Shown: positions 63,380 through 64,000 of the stretch, piece by piece
How positions within the stretch are numbered: position 1 is the first letter of the stretch
Layout of the letters: each line of letters opens with the position of its first letter
DNA from: Sycobia sp. Sy_11
Taxonomy: Eukaryota > Arthropoda > Insecta > Hymenoptera > Epichrysomallidae
Direction: 5' to 3'
Assembly (NCBI GenBank): GCA_018907035.1
Contig: JACCIC010000053.1
Location: 2,344,501-2,408,500, forward strand
DNA: 64,000 bases
Notes under the pieces: model-generated
Told to the model about the DNA's origin: nothing
What the model saw: only the letters and a program-made list of their open reading frames with translations
Databases searched by the model: none
Made by a program: the position numbers and the translations under genes

Positions 63380-64000
63380 GTAAAATATTTTGTTATTTAT
63401 GTATATATGACAATTCAGTATAAACGAATTGCGGTATAAGCGACGCCCAGATATATTTAACTTAATAACATCCAACTCTTAGATTTCGAAGATAACCCTC
63501 TATAGTTTTAAAAACTGAATAGTACCATAAAAGTAATAGTGATTTGAAAATGATTATTTATCAATAATAGTATCCTAACAGATATAATATTAAAAAAAAA
63601 AAAACAAAAAAATTACGTTCATTAGGTTTACATTCTCAATAGGTTAATTTTTCTATTAGCTGAGTTCGTCTTAAATTTATATAAGTAAATTAATTAATTT
63701 AATTTACGTACACAATAAAATGAAGCTTGTAATACTTTTGTACAAAAGCAAAAATCAAGATAGATCTCTGTTTGATATTATTAAAGCCCCCACTTGATAA
63801 AATCATATTTAATATGAAATAACTATGTGGCAATTACTTAAAATACAAAGCTAGAATTAAAATCCATCGGAACTTGAAGAATTTTTTACTAAGTTTTTTT
63901 TGTAGATTGATCGATGAATATTAGAGGAAAAAGTTTTAATGCTTCTTTCAGAATATGGTAATAAATAAATTTATTGACAATCAAGAGCAAAAAAATTATA
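63380..64000 (+). other. Start of copy 6 intron
   Basis: No match to the second-exon blocks (WST.NG..SFC or NLPNG) occurs before the window ends; A/T-rich throughout. Confidence 0.6.

Overview
The window looks like nuclear DNA of an insect, most likely a hymenopteran such as an ant or wasp. This rests on strong AT-richness, many AT microsatellites, several decayed mariner transposases, an animal-type Polinton, and intron-containing genes with GT-AG splice sites. The species assignment is inference. No rRNA, tRNA, CRISPR array or bacterial operon was seen.

The host content is one tandem, same-strand family of six paralogous genes at about 5.9, 21.5, 30.6, 40.3, 53.4 and 62.6 kb; the sixth is cut by the window edge. 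Each has a 5' UTR splice acceptor just upstream of the ATG, then a long coding exon (about 700-740 bp) with a signal peptide. A phase-1 intron of variable length (0.33-2.05 kb) follows, then a final coding exon of about 425-450 bp. Joining the exons gives 379, 382, 382, 383 and 382 residues for the five complete copies. Mature products share 12 cysteine positions (six per exon) and blocks such as DNRxDM, WFPN, and NLPNG-x(4-6)-CD. I do not recognise the family. It is secreted, cysteine-rich and locally amplified, and is the best candidate here for an undescribed system.

Between copies 1 and 2 lies a complete but decayed Polinton/Maverick (adintovirus-like) element at 10694-20958. It has about 355-bp terminal inverted repeats starting AGTAGATAGG and a perfect 6-bp target duplication CTTGTA. 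It encodes a protein-primed type B DNA polymerase, a coiled-coil protein and packaging ATPase on the opposite strand, a parvovirus-like phospholipase A2 protein running into an adenain-type protease, a penton-like minor capsid protein and a double-jelly-roll major capsid protein. Most are broken and no integrase was found. It probably sits in the long 5' intron of copy 2.

The remaining DNA is AT-rich intergenic or intronic sequence. It holds an LTR-retrotransposon relic at the left edge, five mariner relics (25.3, 26.8, 43.4, 44.3 and 49.9 kb), a probable BEL/Pao integrase scrap at 47.2 kb, several palindromic MITE-like repeats, and microsatellites.
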